Origin: Rhodospirillaceae bacterium | GTDB taxonomy: Bacteria > Pseudomonadota > Alphaproteobacteria > GCA-2731375 | Assembly: GCA_002731375.1 (NCBI GenBank) | Contig: PCBT01000073.1 | Span: 1-57,808 of the forward strand | Length of the DNA: 57,808 nucleotides | Reading direction: 5' to 3' | Notes under the pieces: generated by a model | What the model saw: only the letters and a program-made list of their open reading frames with translations | The model's database searches: none | What the model was told of the DNA's origin: nothing | Made by a program: the position numbers and the translations under genes | Shown: positions 51,424 through 57,808 of the stretch, one piece after another | Position numbering within the stretch: position 1 is the stretch's first letter | Layout: every line of letters starts with the position of its first letter

Positions 51424-51748
51424 GACCCAACACTGGACTGAAAATAGCACCCAGCTCAAGCTTCTCGTTGGCGTAATGACCACTTTGTTGGTTATCGGCT
51501 TGATTTTGTTGGTTGTTGGCATCGCCAAAACCTCCAAGGAATTAACCGAGCAGAGTGAGCAACTGGCTGCGAAGATCGGCGATGTGCCGGTAAAAATAGC
51601 AACCGGCGATACCTTAATTAATCTCAGCGCCGATAACGGCAAGCTGTATCTGGGCATTCGGCATGAGGACGGCAGCCAATCGGTCCTGGTACTCGATGCG
51701 AAAAACGGCGAGCAATTGGGCCGGCTGAAATTGGAAACCAGTCCGTGA
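51422..51748 (+). CDS. DUF6476 family membrane protein
   Basis: This 108-residue protein has one transmembrane helix (about 13-36, LKLLVGVMTTLLVIGLILLV) and a periplasmic-side domain with LINLSADNGKLYLGIRHEDG and VLVLDAKNGEQLGRLKLE, which resembles a beta-propeller-like repeat strand. I recall this as the DUF6476 family found next to rluD in alphaproteobacteria; its function is unknown. Its ATG overlaps the divergent rluD ATG, and its stop overlaps the following GTG start. Confidence 0.75.
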   Translation: MTQHWTENSTQLKLLVGVMTTLLVIGLILLVVGIAKTSKELTEQSEQLAAKIGDVPVKIATGDTLINLSADNGKLYLGIRHEDGSQSVLVLDAKNGEQLGRLKLETSP

Positions 51749-52164
51749 TCATTCTTCCCAGCAAACCGCGAGCGGCCATCGCCACCCATGCGGTGGCCGA
51801 CTATCCAAACGAGGCCTGCGGACTATTGCTTGGACAAAGGCGGGGCGAAGACATGATCGTCTCCCAAGCCGTGGCCAGCACCAATGTGGCGGATGAGCCC
51901 AGCCACCGCTTTGCCATCGACCCCGGCCTGCGCCTGCGCCTGCAAAAGGTGGCAAGGTCAGGCGCGGCGCAGATTTTAGGCCATTATCACTCCCACCCAG
52001 ACGGTGCCGCCCAGCCCTCGAAGACGGACAAAGCCGGCATATACGAGGCTGATCTGATCTGGTTGATCGCCGCCGTGAAAGCGGGACAGATGCATGATAT
52101 CGCCACCTTCATGCCCTGGGCCGATTGCGGTGGCTTCGATGAAATCGAAATACGAGAAAGTTAA
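51745..52164 (+). CDS. M67 family (JAMM/MPN) metallopeptidase
   Basis: This 139-residue protein carries a complete JAMM zinc site: the catalytic Glu in NEACGLLLGQRRG near 23, and HYHSHPDGAAQPSKTD near 75-90 with two His and the Asp ligand. Bacterial members are desampylase- or Mec-like peptidases that cleave ubiquitin-like or sulfur-carrier conjugates. GTG 51745 overlaps the DUF6476 stop as GTGA, implying coupled translation. No ubiquitin-like or E1 gene is adjacent. Confidence 0.88.
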   Translation: MIILPSKPRAAIATHAVADYPNEACGLLLGQRRGEDMIVSQAVASTNVADEPSHRFAIDPGLRLRLQKVARSGAAQILGHYHSHPDGAAQPSKTDKAGIYEADLIWLIAAVKAGQMHDIATFMPWADCGGFDEIEIRES

Positions 52165-52173
52165 GCCAAAGGT

Positions 52174-53199
52174 ATGAACTTTTCCTCCGACAATGCCACG
52201 GGCGTGGCGCCGCAAATCATGGCCGCCTTGGCCGCCGCCAACGAAGGCCACGCCATGGCCTATGGCAATGACGGCATAACCAAGGTGGCGGAGGCTACTT
52301 TTACCGAGCTGTTCCAGCAGGAATTGGCGGTCTTCCCCGTGGCCACGGGCACCGCCGCCAATGCCCTCGCACTCTCGGCCCTGACGCCGCCGTGGGGGCA
52401 GATCTATTGCCACCGCAATGCCCATATCGAGGAGGACGAGGCCGGCGCGCCGGAATTGTTCTCGGGCGGGGCCAAGCTGGCCCTGCTGGATGGCGCGCAT
52501 GGCAAGATTGCGGCGGAAACGCTCGCGGATGCGATCGCCGGCGCTGGCTTTGGCGTGCAGCATCACCCACAACCCAGCGCCATTTCGTTGACCCAGGCGA
52601 CCGAGGCCGGCACCGCCTATCAGCCGGACGAAGTCGCGGCCCTGGCCAAAATCGCCCACGGCGCGGGCCTGTCCGTGCACATGGATGGGGCGCGCTTTGC
52701 CAATGCCGTGGCGTATCTGGGTTGCAGCCCAGCAGAAGCGACCTGGAAGGCTGGCGTCGATGTGCTGTCATTCGGAGCCACCAAGAACGGTGCCATGGCA
52801 GCGGAAGCGGTAATCTTTTTCGATCCGGATGCGGCGGGCGATTTTTTGTATCGGCGCAAACGCGGCGGGCACTTATTCTCCAAGATGCGGTTTCTCTCGG
52901 CCCAACTGGAGGCCTATTTACGCGATGATTTGTGGCTGGAGAACGCCCGCCACGCCAACGCCCGCGCCACAGAGCTGTCCCAGGGCCTGGTGGCGCTGGA
53001 CGGCGCCAAGCTGGCCCACGAGGTGCAGGCCAACGAGATTTTCATATATCTGCCCGAGGCAGTTCTGGCCGCGCTGGAAGCGGGCGGCGTCGGCTTTCAC
53101 CGCTGGGGCAATGATGGCCAGGCGCGCTTCGTCTGCGCCTTCAACACGGACCCGGACGATGTGGCCCGGGCCCTGAAAATCGCCCAAGATGCGCTGTAA
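52174..53199 (+). CDS. Low-specificity L-threonine aldolase/beta-eliminating lyase
   Basis: This 341-residue PLP enzyme splits L-threonine or related beta-hydroxy amino acids into glycine and an aldehyde. It starts FSSDNATGVAPQIMAALAAA. CHRNAHIEEDEAGAPELFSG follows the usual order, and LSVHMDGARFANAVAYLG holds the PLP-binding Asp. The lysine that forms the Schiff base is in VLSFGATKNGAMAAEAV (about 205). It follows the JAMM gene after nine bases. Confidence 0.92.
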   Translation: MNFSSDNATGVAPQIMAALAAANEGHAMAYGNDGITKVAEATFTELFQQELAVFPVATGTAANALALSALTPPWGQIYCHRNAHIEEDEAGAPELFSGGAKLALLDGAHGKIAAETLADAIAGAGFGVQHHPQPSAISLTQATEAGTAYQPDEVAALAKIAHGAGLSVHMDGARFANAVAYLGCSPAEATWKAGVDVLSFGATKNGAMAAEAVIFFDPDAAGDFLYRRKRGGHLFSKMRFLSAQLEAYLRDDLWLENARHANARATELSQGLVALDGAKLAHEVQANEIFIYLPEAVLAALEAGGVGFHRWGNDGQARFVCAFNTDPDDVARALKIAQDAL

Positions 53200-53230
53200 C
53201 TAACGCTACGTAGCCAGAGAGGAATTTATC

Positions 53231-54091
53231 ATGTCAGGCCTGATGATCGGCGATATTGCGGTACAGCGCATAATCGAGGAGGAAGTGCCGTTCTTCGTAC
53301 CGCACGAGACCTTCGTGGAAGCCACGCCCGAGGCCCTGGCGCCGCACCGTTATTGGCTGGAACCCAACGCCATGGACCCCGAGACCGGCATGCTGATCCT
53401 GCCGTTCCAGTCCTATCTGGTGCGCACCAAACATCACACCATCCTGATCGATACCTGTATCGGCTGCGGCAAGAGCATCACCCACCGCCCACAATGGTTC
53501 CAGCGCACAGACCAGACCTGGCTGAACAATCTGCGCGCCGCCGGCCTGCAGCCCGAGGCCATCGACTATGTCTTTTGCACCCATCTGCACGCCGATCATT
53601 GTGGCTGGAACACCATCTTCATGGATGGCCGTTGGGTGCCCACATTTCCCAATGCCAAGTATATCATTTCCAAGACCGAATACGCCGCCGCCGAGACCCG
53701 CAACGACATCATCTTTCAAGAAAGCGCCCTGCCGGTGATGGAAGCCGGTCAGGTCCAGCTGGTTGATAGCGATTTCGCCCTGGACGACAACATCTGGCTG
53801 CAATCCACGGCGGGCCACACGCCGGGCCACGTGGCGGTCAATCTGGCCTCCAACGGCCACAGCGCCGTGATGTGCGGCGATCTGATCCACAGCCCCATCC
53901 AATGCGTGCATCCCGAATGGAGCCCAGTCTTCGATGCCGACCCGGAGCAGGCCCGCCTAACCCGGCGGCATTTCCTGGCCAGCAACGCCGAAAGCGGCCA
54001 GTTAGTCCTGACGGCGCATTTCCCCTCGCCCTCGATTGGCCATGTAGTGACGAAAGGCGATGCCTTCCGCTTCAAATATGCGGTGGATTAG
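53231..54091 (+). CDS. MBL fold metallo-hydrolase
   Basis: This 286-residue metallo-beta-lactamase-fold protein has FCTHLHADHCGWNTIF as its HxHxDH zinc motif near 118, STAGHTPGHVAVNLASNG with the next His, and SAVMCGDLIHSPIQCVHPEW with the bridging Asp. The C-terminal LVLTAHFPSPSIGHVV gives the last His. The layout resembles the quorum-quenching lactonase and alkylsulfatase-like subgroup, but the substrate cannot be set. AGAGAGGAA precedes the ATG. It lies 31 bases after the aldolase gene and 54 before the FAH-family gene. Confidence 0.9.
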   Translation: MSGLMIGDIAVQRIIEEEVPFFVPHETFVEATPEALAPHRYWLEPNAMDPETGMLILPFQSYLVRTKHHTILIDTCIGCGKSITHRPQWFQRTDQTWLNNLRAAGLQPEAIDYVFCTHLHADHCGWNTIFMDGRWVPTFPNAKYIISKTEYAAAETRNDIIFQESALPVMEAGQVQLVDSDFALDDNIWLQSTAGHTPGHVAVNLASNGHSAVMCGDLIHSPIQCVHPEWSPVFDADPEQARLTRRHFLASNAESGQLVLTAHFPSPSIGHVVTKGDAFRFKYAVD

Positions 54092-54145
54092 GGCATTCTC
54101 AGCCCCGGCGCCATGATGCCGCCGAGCAAGTAGGAGGGACGTAGA

Positions 54146-55003
54146 ATGAAATTATTGAGTTTCAGCACTTCAGCCGGCGACAGTTTTGGCATGGTGACGG
54201 AAAACGGAAGTGGTGATGGCGTGGTTGATCTAGGCCAGCGTCTGGGCGGCAAGTATGCCGATCTACGGTCTTTGCTGGAAGGCGGCGGCCAGGACGAGGC
54301 GGCGGCCTTGAATGGCGTGGCGGCCGATCACGCTTTGAGCGATATTACCTACCTGCAAGTCATTCCCAACGCCCGGCGAATCATCTGCATCGGCCTGAAC
54401 TACCGCGAACATGCCGAGGAAATGAGCCTGAATTTTCCCGAGGATCCGAATCTGTTTTCCAAATGGCCCGATGCTCTGGTCGGCCATGAACAGGACGTAA
54501 TCCGCCCCAAGGCATCGAGCAATTTTGACTATGAGGGCGAGTTGGCCTTCATCATTGGCAAGCCGGGCCGTCATATCGCGGAAGCCAACGCCATGGACCA
54601 TGTCGCCGGCTATGCGCCGTTTCTTGATGGCAGCCTGCGTGATTTTCAGGGTCATTCGGTGATTGCCGGCAAGAATTTTCAACACAGCGGTTCCTGCGGG
54701 CCATGGATGACCACGGCGGATGAAGTGTTCGATCCCATGAACCTGCAACTGACCACCCGCCTGAATGGCGACGTAGTGCAGGACGAAAGCACCGAGCAGC
54801 TATATTATAAAGTGCCCGACATCATCGCCTATGTCTCGCAGTTCACACCGCTGCATCCCGGCGATGTGATCGCAACCGGCACCCCCAGCGGCGTCGGTGC
54901 CGGGCGCAAACCACCCCTATGGATGAAGCCCGGCGACCGCATCGAGGTGGAGATTTCCGGCCTCGGCTGCCTCGCCAACAACGTGGTGGCGGAAGGCGGT
55001 TAA
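54146..55003 (+). CDS. Fumarylacetoacetate hydrolase family protein
   Basis: This 285-residue enzyme has the FAH beta-roll. The active-site entry is IICIGLNYREHAEEM near 76, metal ligands lie in FDYEGELAFIIGK (Glu-x-Glu), and GYAPFLDGSLRDFQGHSVIA follows. GNDFQHSG-like GKNFQHSGSCGPWM and IATGTPSGVGAGRKPP close the site. Members hydrolyse, decarboxylate or hydrate acylpyruvates and 2-oxo-hept-3-ene-dioates, late steps of aromatic ring degradation. GGAGGGACG precedes the ATG. It is followed after 25 bases by a nitronate monooxygenase-like gene. Confidence 0.92.
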   Translation: MKLLSFSTSAGDSFGMVTENGSGDGVVDLGQRLGGKYADLRSLLEGGGQDEAAALNGVAADHALSDITYLQVIPNARRIICIGLNYREHAEEMSLNFPEDPNLFSKWPDALVGHEQDVIRPKASSNFDYEGELAFIIGKPGRHIAEANAMDHVAGYAPFLDGSLRDFQGHSVIAGKNFQHSGSCGPWMTTADEVFDPMNLQLTTRLNGDVVQDESTEQLYYKVPDIIAYVSQFTPLHPGDVIATGTPSGVGAGRKPPLWMKPGDRIEVEISGLGCLANNVVAEGG

Positions 55004-55028
55004 CTGGAGCCGGTTAGGAGTATTCGCC

Positions 55029-56135
55029 ATGGCCAAAATCGCAACCCGGTTCACCGAACGCCTTGGATTGGAGGTCCCTATCTTGGGCTTCTCCCATAGC
55101 GTCGATGTCACGGCCGCCATTACCAAGGCCGGGGGCATGGGCGTCTACGGCATTGCCCATGACGCACCCGATAAGATACCGGGCAAAATTGCTGCCGTCC
55201 GCGAGCAGATCGGCGGCCAACCATTCGCCATAGATATCATGATACCAAAGGGCATGCCGGAAGCCGAAACCCTGGAATCCGTGCGTGCCAATCTACCCCC
55301 GGATCATGTCAAGTATGTGGACAGCCTGGCGGAAAAGTACCAAGTGCCCGCCGCGACCAAGAAAACCTTCTTCAATTCCATACTGCGCACGCCGAGCTAT
55401 TTCGAGGGGCAGTTGCAGGCGCTGCTGAACTCGGATGTGGACGTGGTCGCTTTTGGCATTGGCCTGACAGCGGACGCAGTCAACCGTTTGAAGGCGGAGG
55501 GCAAAGTCGTGGGCGCCCTGATCGGCAATCCCCGGCATTTCAAAGCCTACCAGAACATAGGGTTGGATTTCATCGTGGCCCAAGGCTCGGAAGCGGGCGG
55601 GCATACGGGCACCATCGGCACCATGGTGCTGGTACCCGAAATCGTGCAGATCGTCGGCGATCTACCGGTGTTGGCGGCGGGTGGCATCGGCCATGGCAGC
55701 CAGATCGCCGCCGCCCTGGCCATGGGCGCCCAAGGCGTCTGGCTGGGCACCACCTGGCTGTCTACCGAAGAGCACGCCCGTGGCGATCACGCCATCGGCG
55801 ACAAGCTGCGGGATAAGCTGTTTACCGCCGGCAGCGGTGATACCGGTATCACCCACGGCAGCAGCGGCAAGCCGCAGCGGCAGATCCGTTCCGCCTGGAC
55901 CGAGGAATGGGCCGCCCCGACAGCGCCCCGACCCCTGCCCATGCCCTATCAGCATACCCTGGTCGGTGATCTATTGACCTCGATTGACGAACATGAAGTC
56001 GATCCCATGCTGCATACCCCAGCAGGCCAAGGCGTGACCTGGAGCAAAGAGAGGCAAAGCGTCGCCCAGGTCATCAAGACGTTGAGCGAGCAGACACTAG
56101 AAGGGTTGGAGAGAGCCAGAAAGCTGGCCCGGTAG
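55029..56135 (+). CDS. Nitronate monooxygenase-like FMN oxidoreductase (copy 3)
   Basis: This 368-residue TIM-barrel flavoprotein of the 2-nitropropane dioxygenase family starts RLGLEVPILGFSHSVDVTAA, where the usual APM/AGM block is replaced by GFS. The FMN phosphate region is conserved: AQGSEAGGHTGTIGTMVLVP and VLAAGGIGHGSQIAAALAMG. This copy therefore differs from the other two at the flavin-facing N-terminal strand and may use another substrate. It ends the plus-strand run that includes the FAH-family, MBL and aldolase genes. Confidence 0.88.
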   Translation: MAKIATRFTERLGLEVPILGFSHSVDVTAAITKAGGMGVYGIAHDAPDKIPGKIAAVREQIGGQPFAIDIMIPKGMPEAETLESVRANLPPDHVKYVDSLAEKYQVPAATKKTFFNSILRTPSYFEGQLQALLNSDVDVVAFGIGLTADAVNRLKAEGKVVGALIGNPRHFKAYQNIGLDFIVAQGSEAGGHTGTIGTMVLVPEIVQIVGDLPVLAAGGIGHGSQIAAALAMGAQGVWLGTTWLSTEEHARGDHAIGDKLRDKLFTAGSGDTGITHGSSGKPQRQIRSAWTEEWAAPTAPRPLPMPYQHTLVGDLLTSIDEHEVDPMLHTPAGQGVTWSKERQSVAQVIKTLSEQTLEGLERARKLAR

Positions 56136-56148
56136 CATCAACCAGCTA

Positions 56149-56436
56149 TCAAGCGACGGCGCCGCGCAACACCCGCTTGCCAACGCAAAGCTCATCCGTG
56201 TGCTGGTGCTGCTCGGCATGGCCGGGTTGGCCGCGGTGTGTTTCCAGCGCCGCCACGTCCCGCCACAGTTCGCTCAACACCAGCTTGTTCTCGATGCCGG
56301 CCGGCCTGAATACCTCCATGCGAAAACAACCATCCTCTCCCAGGCATTGTTCCGCCATTGCCCGCAGGCGTTTCTCCTGCTCCTCCAGACACCCAGGCTT
56401 GACGTCATATTCGACAATGATCGCGATATCGCTCAC
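56149..56436 (-). CDS. ABM-domain putative quinol monooxygenase
   Basis: This 95-residue protein has a ferredoxin-like dimeric alpha-beta barrel. IAIIVEYDVKPGCLEEQEKR, EDGCFRMEVFRPAGIENKLV and LSELWRDVAALETHRG follow the antibiotic-biosynthesis-monooxygenase/YgiN pattern, in which quinols or polyketides are oxidised without cofactor. It lies 13 bases from the convergent end of nitronate monooxygenase copy 3 and 19 bases downstream of the ggt stop on its own strand, so it is probably co-transcribed with ggt. Confidence 0.85.
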   Translation of the reverse strand: MSDIAIIVEYDVKPGCLEEQEKRLRAMAEQCLGEDGCFRMEVFRPAGIENKLVLSELWRDVAALETHRGQPGHAEQHQHTDELCVGKRVLRGAVA

Positions 56437-56455
56437 GAATGCCGCTCCGATTGAG

Positions 56456-57808
56456 TTACACCTGCGCCGCCATGCCGTCGCCCGCAGGGTCCGAGCCGCC
56501 GTCCAGCCTGCTATCCACGATACGGATGCCCTGCACGATGGGAATCATGTGGCTGAAGGCATGGCGTTGCGTCGGATAACCGCGCGCCTGTAGCTCGCGC
56601 TCGGTCGAGCGGAGGATACGATTGGTGACCTCGATGGTATCCGATGTCACCGTGAAACGCGGCGCCATCACCGCCTCCTGCGCCGTCATGTTGAAATCAA
56701 CGGCATTGAGGATCGCCTGCAGGTTGCCCATGGTAATGGTCGTGCCGCCGGGGGAGCCGACCAGGAAAAACGGTTTATTATCCCTGAAGACAATGGTCGG
56801 CGAGAGGGCGGAAAAGCGCGCCTTGCCCGGCGCCAATGACCCCGCATGGCCGGGGCGCGGATCGAACACCATCATGCAATTGTTGTACATGAAGCCCAAA
56901 CCGTCGGTGACCGTGCCCGAGGAGGAGCCCAGGGAATGGGTCATGGTGACACAGTTGCCACTTCTATCGGCGACGCAGATATGGGTCGTCTCCTTGCTAT
57001 CGTTGCCTCCGGGATTCATCCGGGGAACTGGTGTTTTCTCACCCCGTTTGATGCGTTCGGCCATGGCCCTAGCATAGTCCTTCGACATTAGCTCATCGAA
57101 GGGGATATCGAAGAAGCGTGGATCGCCCATGCGGGCATCCTTGTCGACGGTGGCGATTTTCATCGCCTCGGAGACGGTGGCGATGTAATCAGCTGAGTTA
57201 TGGCCCATGGCGGCGAGATCAAAATTCTCCAAAATATTCAGCATCAGAATGATCATCAAGCCGCCGCCGGGCGGTTGGTTCGTCGCCACCCGGTAGCCGC
57301 GATAATCGGTCCACAACGGATCAATGGTCTCGGTCTCGCAAGATGCCAAATCTTCCAGAGTGATCAGCCCACCGTTGGCGCGCATATCCGCGTCGATCTG
57401 TTTGGCAATCCCGCCGCCATAGAAATCCGCCACGCCGTGTTCCGCGATGCGCCGATAGGTTCGCGCCATGTCCGGATTACGCAATATCTCGCCCACGCCA
57501 CGGATCGAACCATCGGCCTTGGTATAGATCTTGGCAGTCGCGGGATCGTCGGTCAGGCCACGGATGCGGGCGATACGCCCAGCCTCCGCGCCCCGGGTCC
57601 AGAAGCCATGCACGCCGGGGCGGACGGCAAAGCCGTCCTCGCAATATGCGATGGCCGGCGCCAGCATTTCAGCCAACGAACGGCTGCCAAAGCGGGACAG
57701 GGCCTCGTCAAAAGCCTTGATGGTCAGCGGCGTGGTCATGGATTGATAGCCGAGTTCGTTGACTTCGCCCTTAAGCACGAAACCGAAGCCGTCATCGCAT
57801 TCGCGGAC
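56456..57808 (-). CDS. ggt: Gamma-glutamyltransferase, N-terminus outside the window
   Basis: The minus-strand frame is open to the window edge, giving at least 450 residues of an Ntn-hydrolase that cleaves gamma-glutamyl bonds, for example of glutathione. RFGSRSLAEMLAPAIAYCED is typical of the large subunit. The self-cleavage site and nucleophilic Thr lie in KETTHICVADRSGNCVTMTH, followed by SLGSSSGTV and FFLVGSPGGTTITMGNLQAI with the oxyanion glycines. The signal peptide, if any, would be beyond the edge. It leads into the ABM gene 19 bases after its stop. Confidence 0.92.
   Translation of the reverse strand, partial: VRECDDGFGFVLKGEVNELGYQSMTTPLTIKAFDEALSRFGSRSLAEMLAPAIAYCEDGFAVRPGVHGFWTRGAEAGRIARIRGLTDDPATAKIYTKADGSIRGVGEILRNPDMARTYRRIAEHGVADFYGGGIAKQIDADMRANGGLITLEDLASCETETIDPLWTDYRGYRVATNQPPGGGLMIILMLNILENFDLAAMGHNSADYIATVSEAMKIATVDKDARMGDPRFFDIPFDELMSKDYARAMAERIKRGEKTPVPRMNPGGNDSKETTHICVADRSGNCVTMTHSLGSSSGTVTDGLGFMYNNCMMVFDPRPGHAGSLAPGKARFSALSPTIVFRDNKPFFLVGSPGGTTITMGNLQAILNAVDFNMTAQEAVMAPRFTVTSDTIEVTNRILRSTERELQARGYPTQRHAFSHMIPIVQGIRIVDSRLDGGSDPAGDGMAAQV

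Noticed and set aside
1-57808. CRISPR arrays, tRNA genes, insertion sequences, prophage or integrative elements
   Set aside because: No regularly spaced repeats, cloverleaf-like sequences, transposase or integrase motifs, or terminal inverted repeats with target duplications were seen on either strand. Reading by eye can miss a diverged tRNA or small RNA.

Overview
The window reads as one contiguous piece of a GC-rich alphaproteobacterial chromosome, most like Rhodospirillales. The grounds are the three-gene proton-translocating transhydrogenase of the Rhodospirillum rubrum type (pntAA-pntAB-pntB), the rluD-rpoH pair beside a DUF6476 gene, an RpoH carrying the alphaproteobacterial RpoH box, and abundant TRAP and branched-chain-type ABC transporters with acyl-CoA chemistry. 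I see no tRNA, rRNA, CRISPR array, insertion sequence, phage or plasmid gene. Both ends cut genes: a UGSC-type protein at the left and a gamma-glutamyltransferase at the right.

Layout. 1-3.6 kb: coupled operon of a UGSC-type protein, a PhnD-like binding protein and a GMC oxidoreductase. 3.7-6.9 kb (minus): pntAA-pntAB-pntB, followed by an overlooked 34-residue membrane ORF and a hairpin. 7.0-10.2 kb (minus): oligoendopeptidase F and an ABC1 kinase. 10.2-16.3 kb (plus): a gutted NtrC-like regulator, a fused indolepyruvate ferredoxin oxidoreductase, an SDR, a 2TM protein and an EamA exporter. 16.3-18.8 kb (minus): nagA, an N-acetylglucosamine-kinase-like gene and a broken GDT1 gene. 18.9-22.6 kb: MaoC-like, chromene-carboxylate isomerase-like, crotonase, EamA and VOC genes. 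22.6-31.6 kb: a TRAP uptake operon diverging from a five-gene ABC uptake operon that ends in an RraA-like gene. 31.7-39.6 kb: a fused beta-oxidation enzyme, two nitronate monooxygenase-like genes, a flavoprotein, a histidine phosphatase with an internal stop, a methyltransferase, a DUF1326 gene and an acyl-CoA synthetase remnant. 39.7-48.7 kb: an AliB-like dehydrogenase with a crotonase and a Nudix gene, then a PRISE reductase, two VOC proteins, an amidohydrolase, a MetE-like protein and an Old-Yellow-type dienoyl reductase. 48.8-49.2 kb: cyclase and LysR debris. 49.2-57.8 kb: rpoH, rluD, DUF6476, a JAMM peptidase, threonine aldolase, an MBL hydrolase, an FAH-family protein, a third nitronate monooxygenase-like gene, an ABM monooxygenase and ggt.

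Together the genes suggest a heterotroph that imports organic acids or amino- and oxo-acids by TRAP and Liv-type systems. It would oxidise them as CoA thioesters, with ferredoxin, flavins and transhydrogenase handling electrons.

The most striking pattern is gene decay. An NtrC-like regulator, a GDT1 transporter, a histidine phosphatase, an acyl-CoA synthetase, a class III adenylate cyclase and a LysR regulator are all broken. Apart from the sigma factor rpoH, every transcription regulator or second-messenger gene I can recognise here is a remnant. No complete new defence or mobile system is visible. The best new leads are the small membrane ORF behind pntB, the shared CATG start of rluD and the DUF6476 gene, and the paired hairpins in the two uptake operons.
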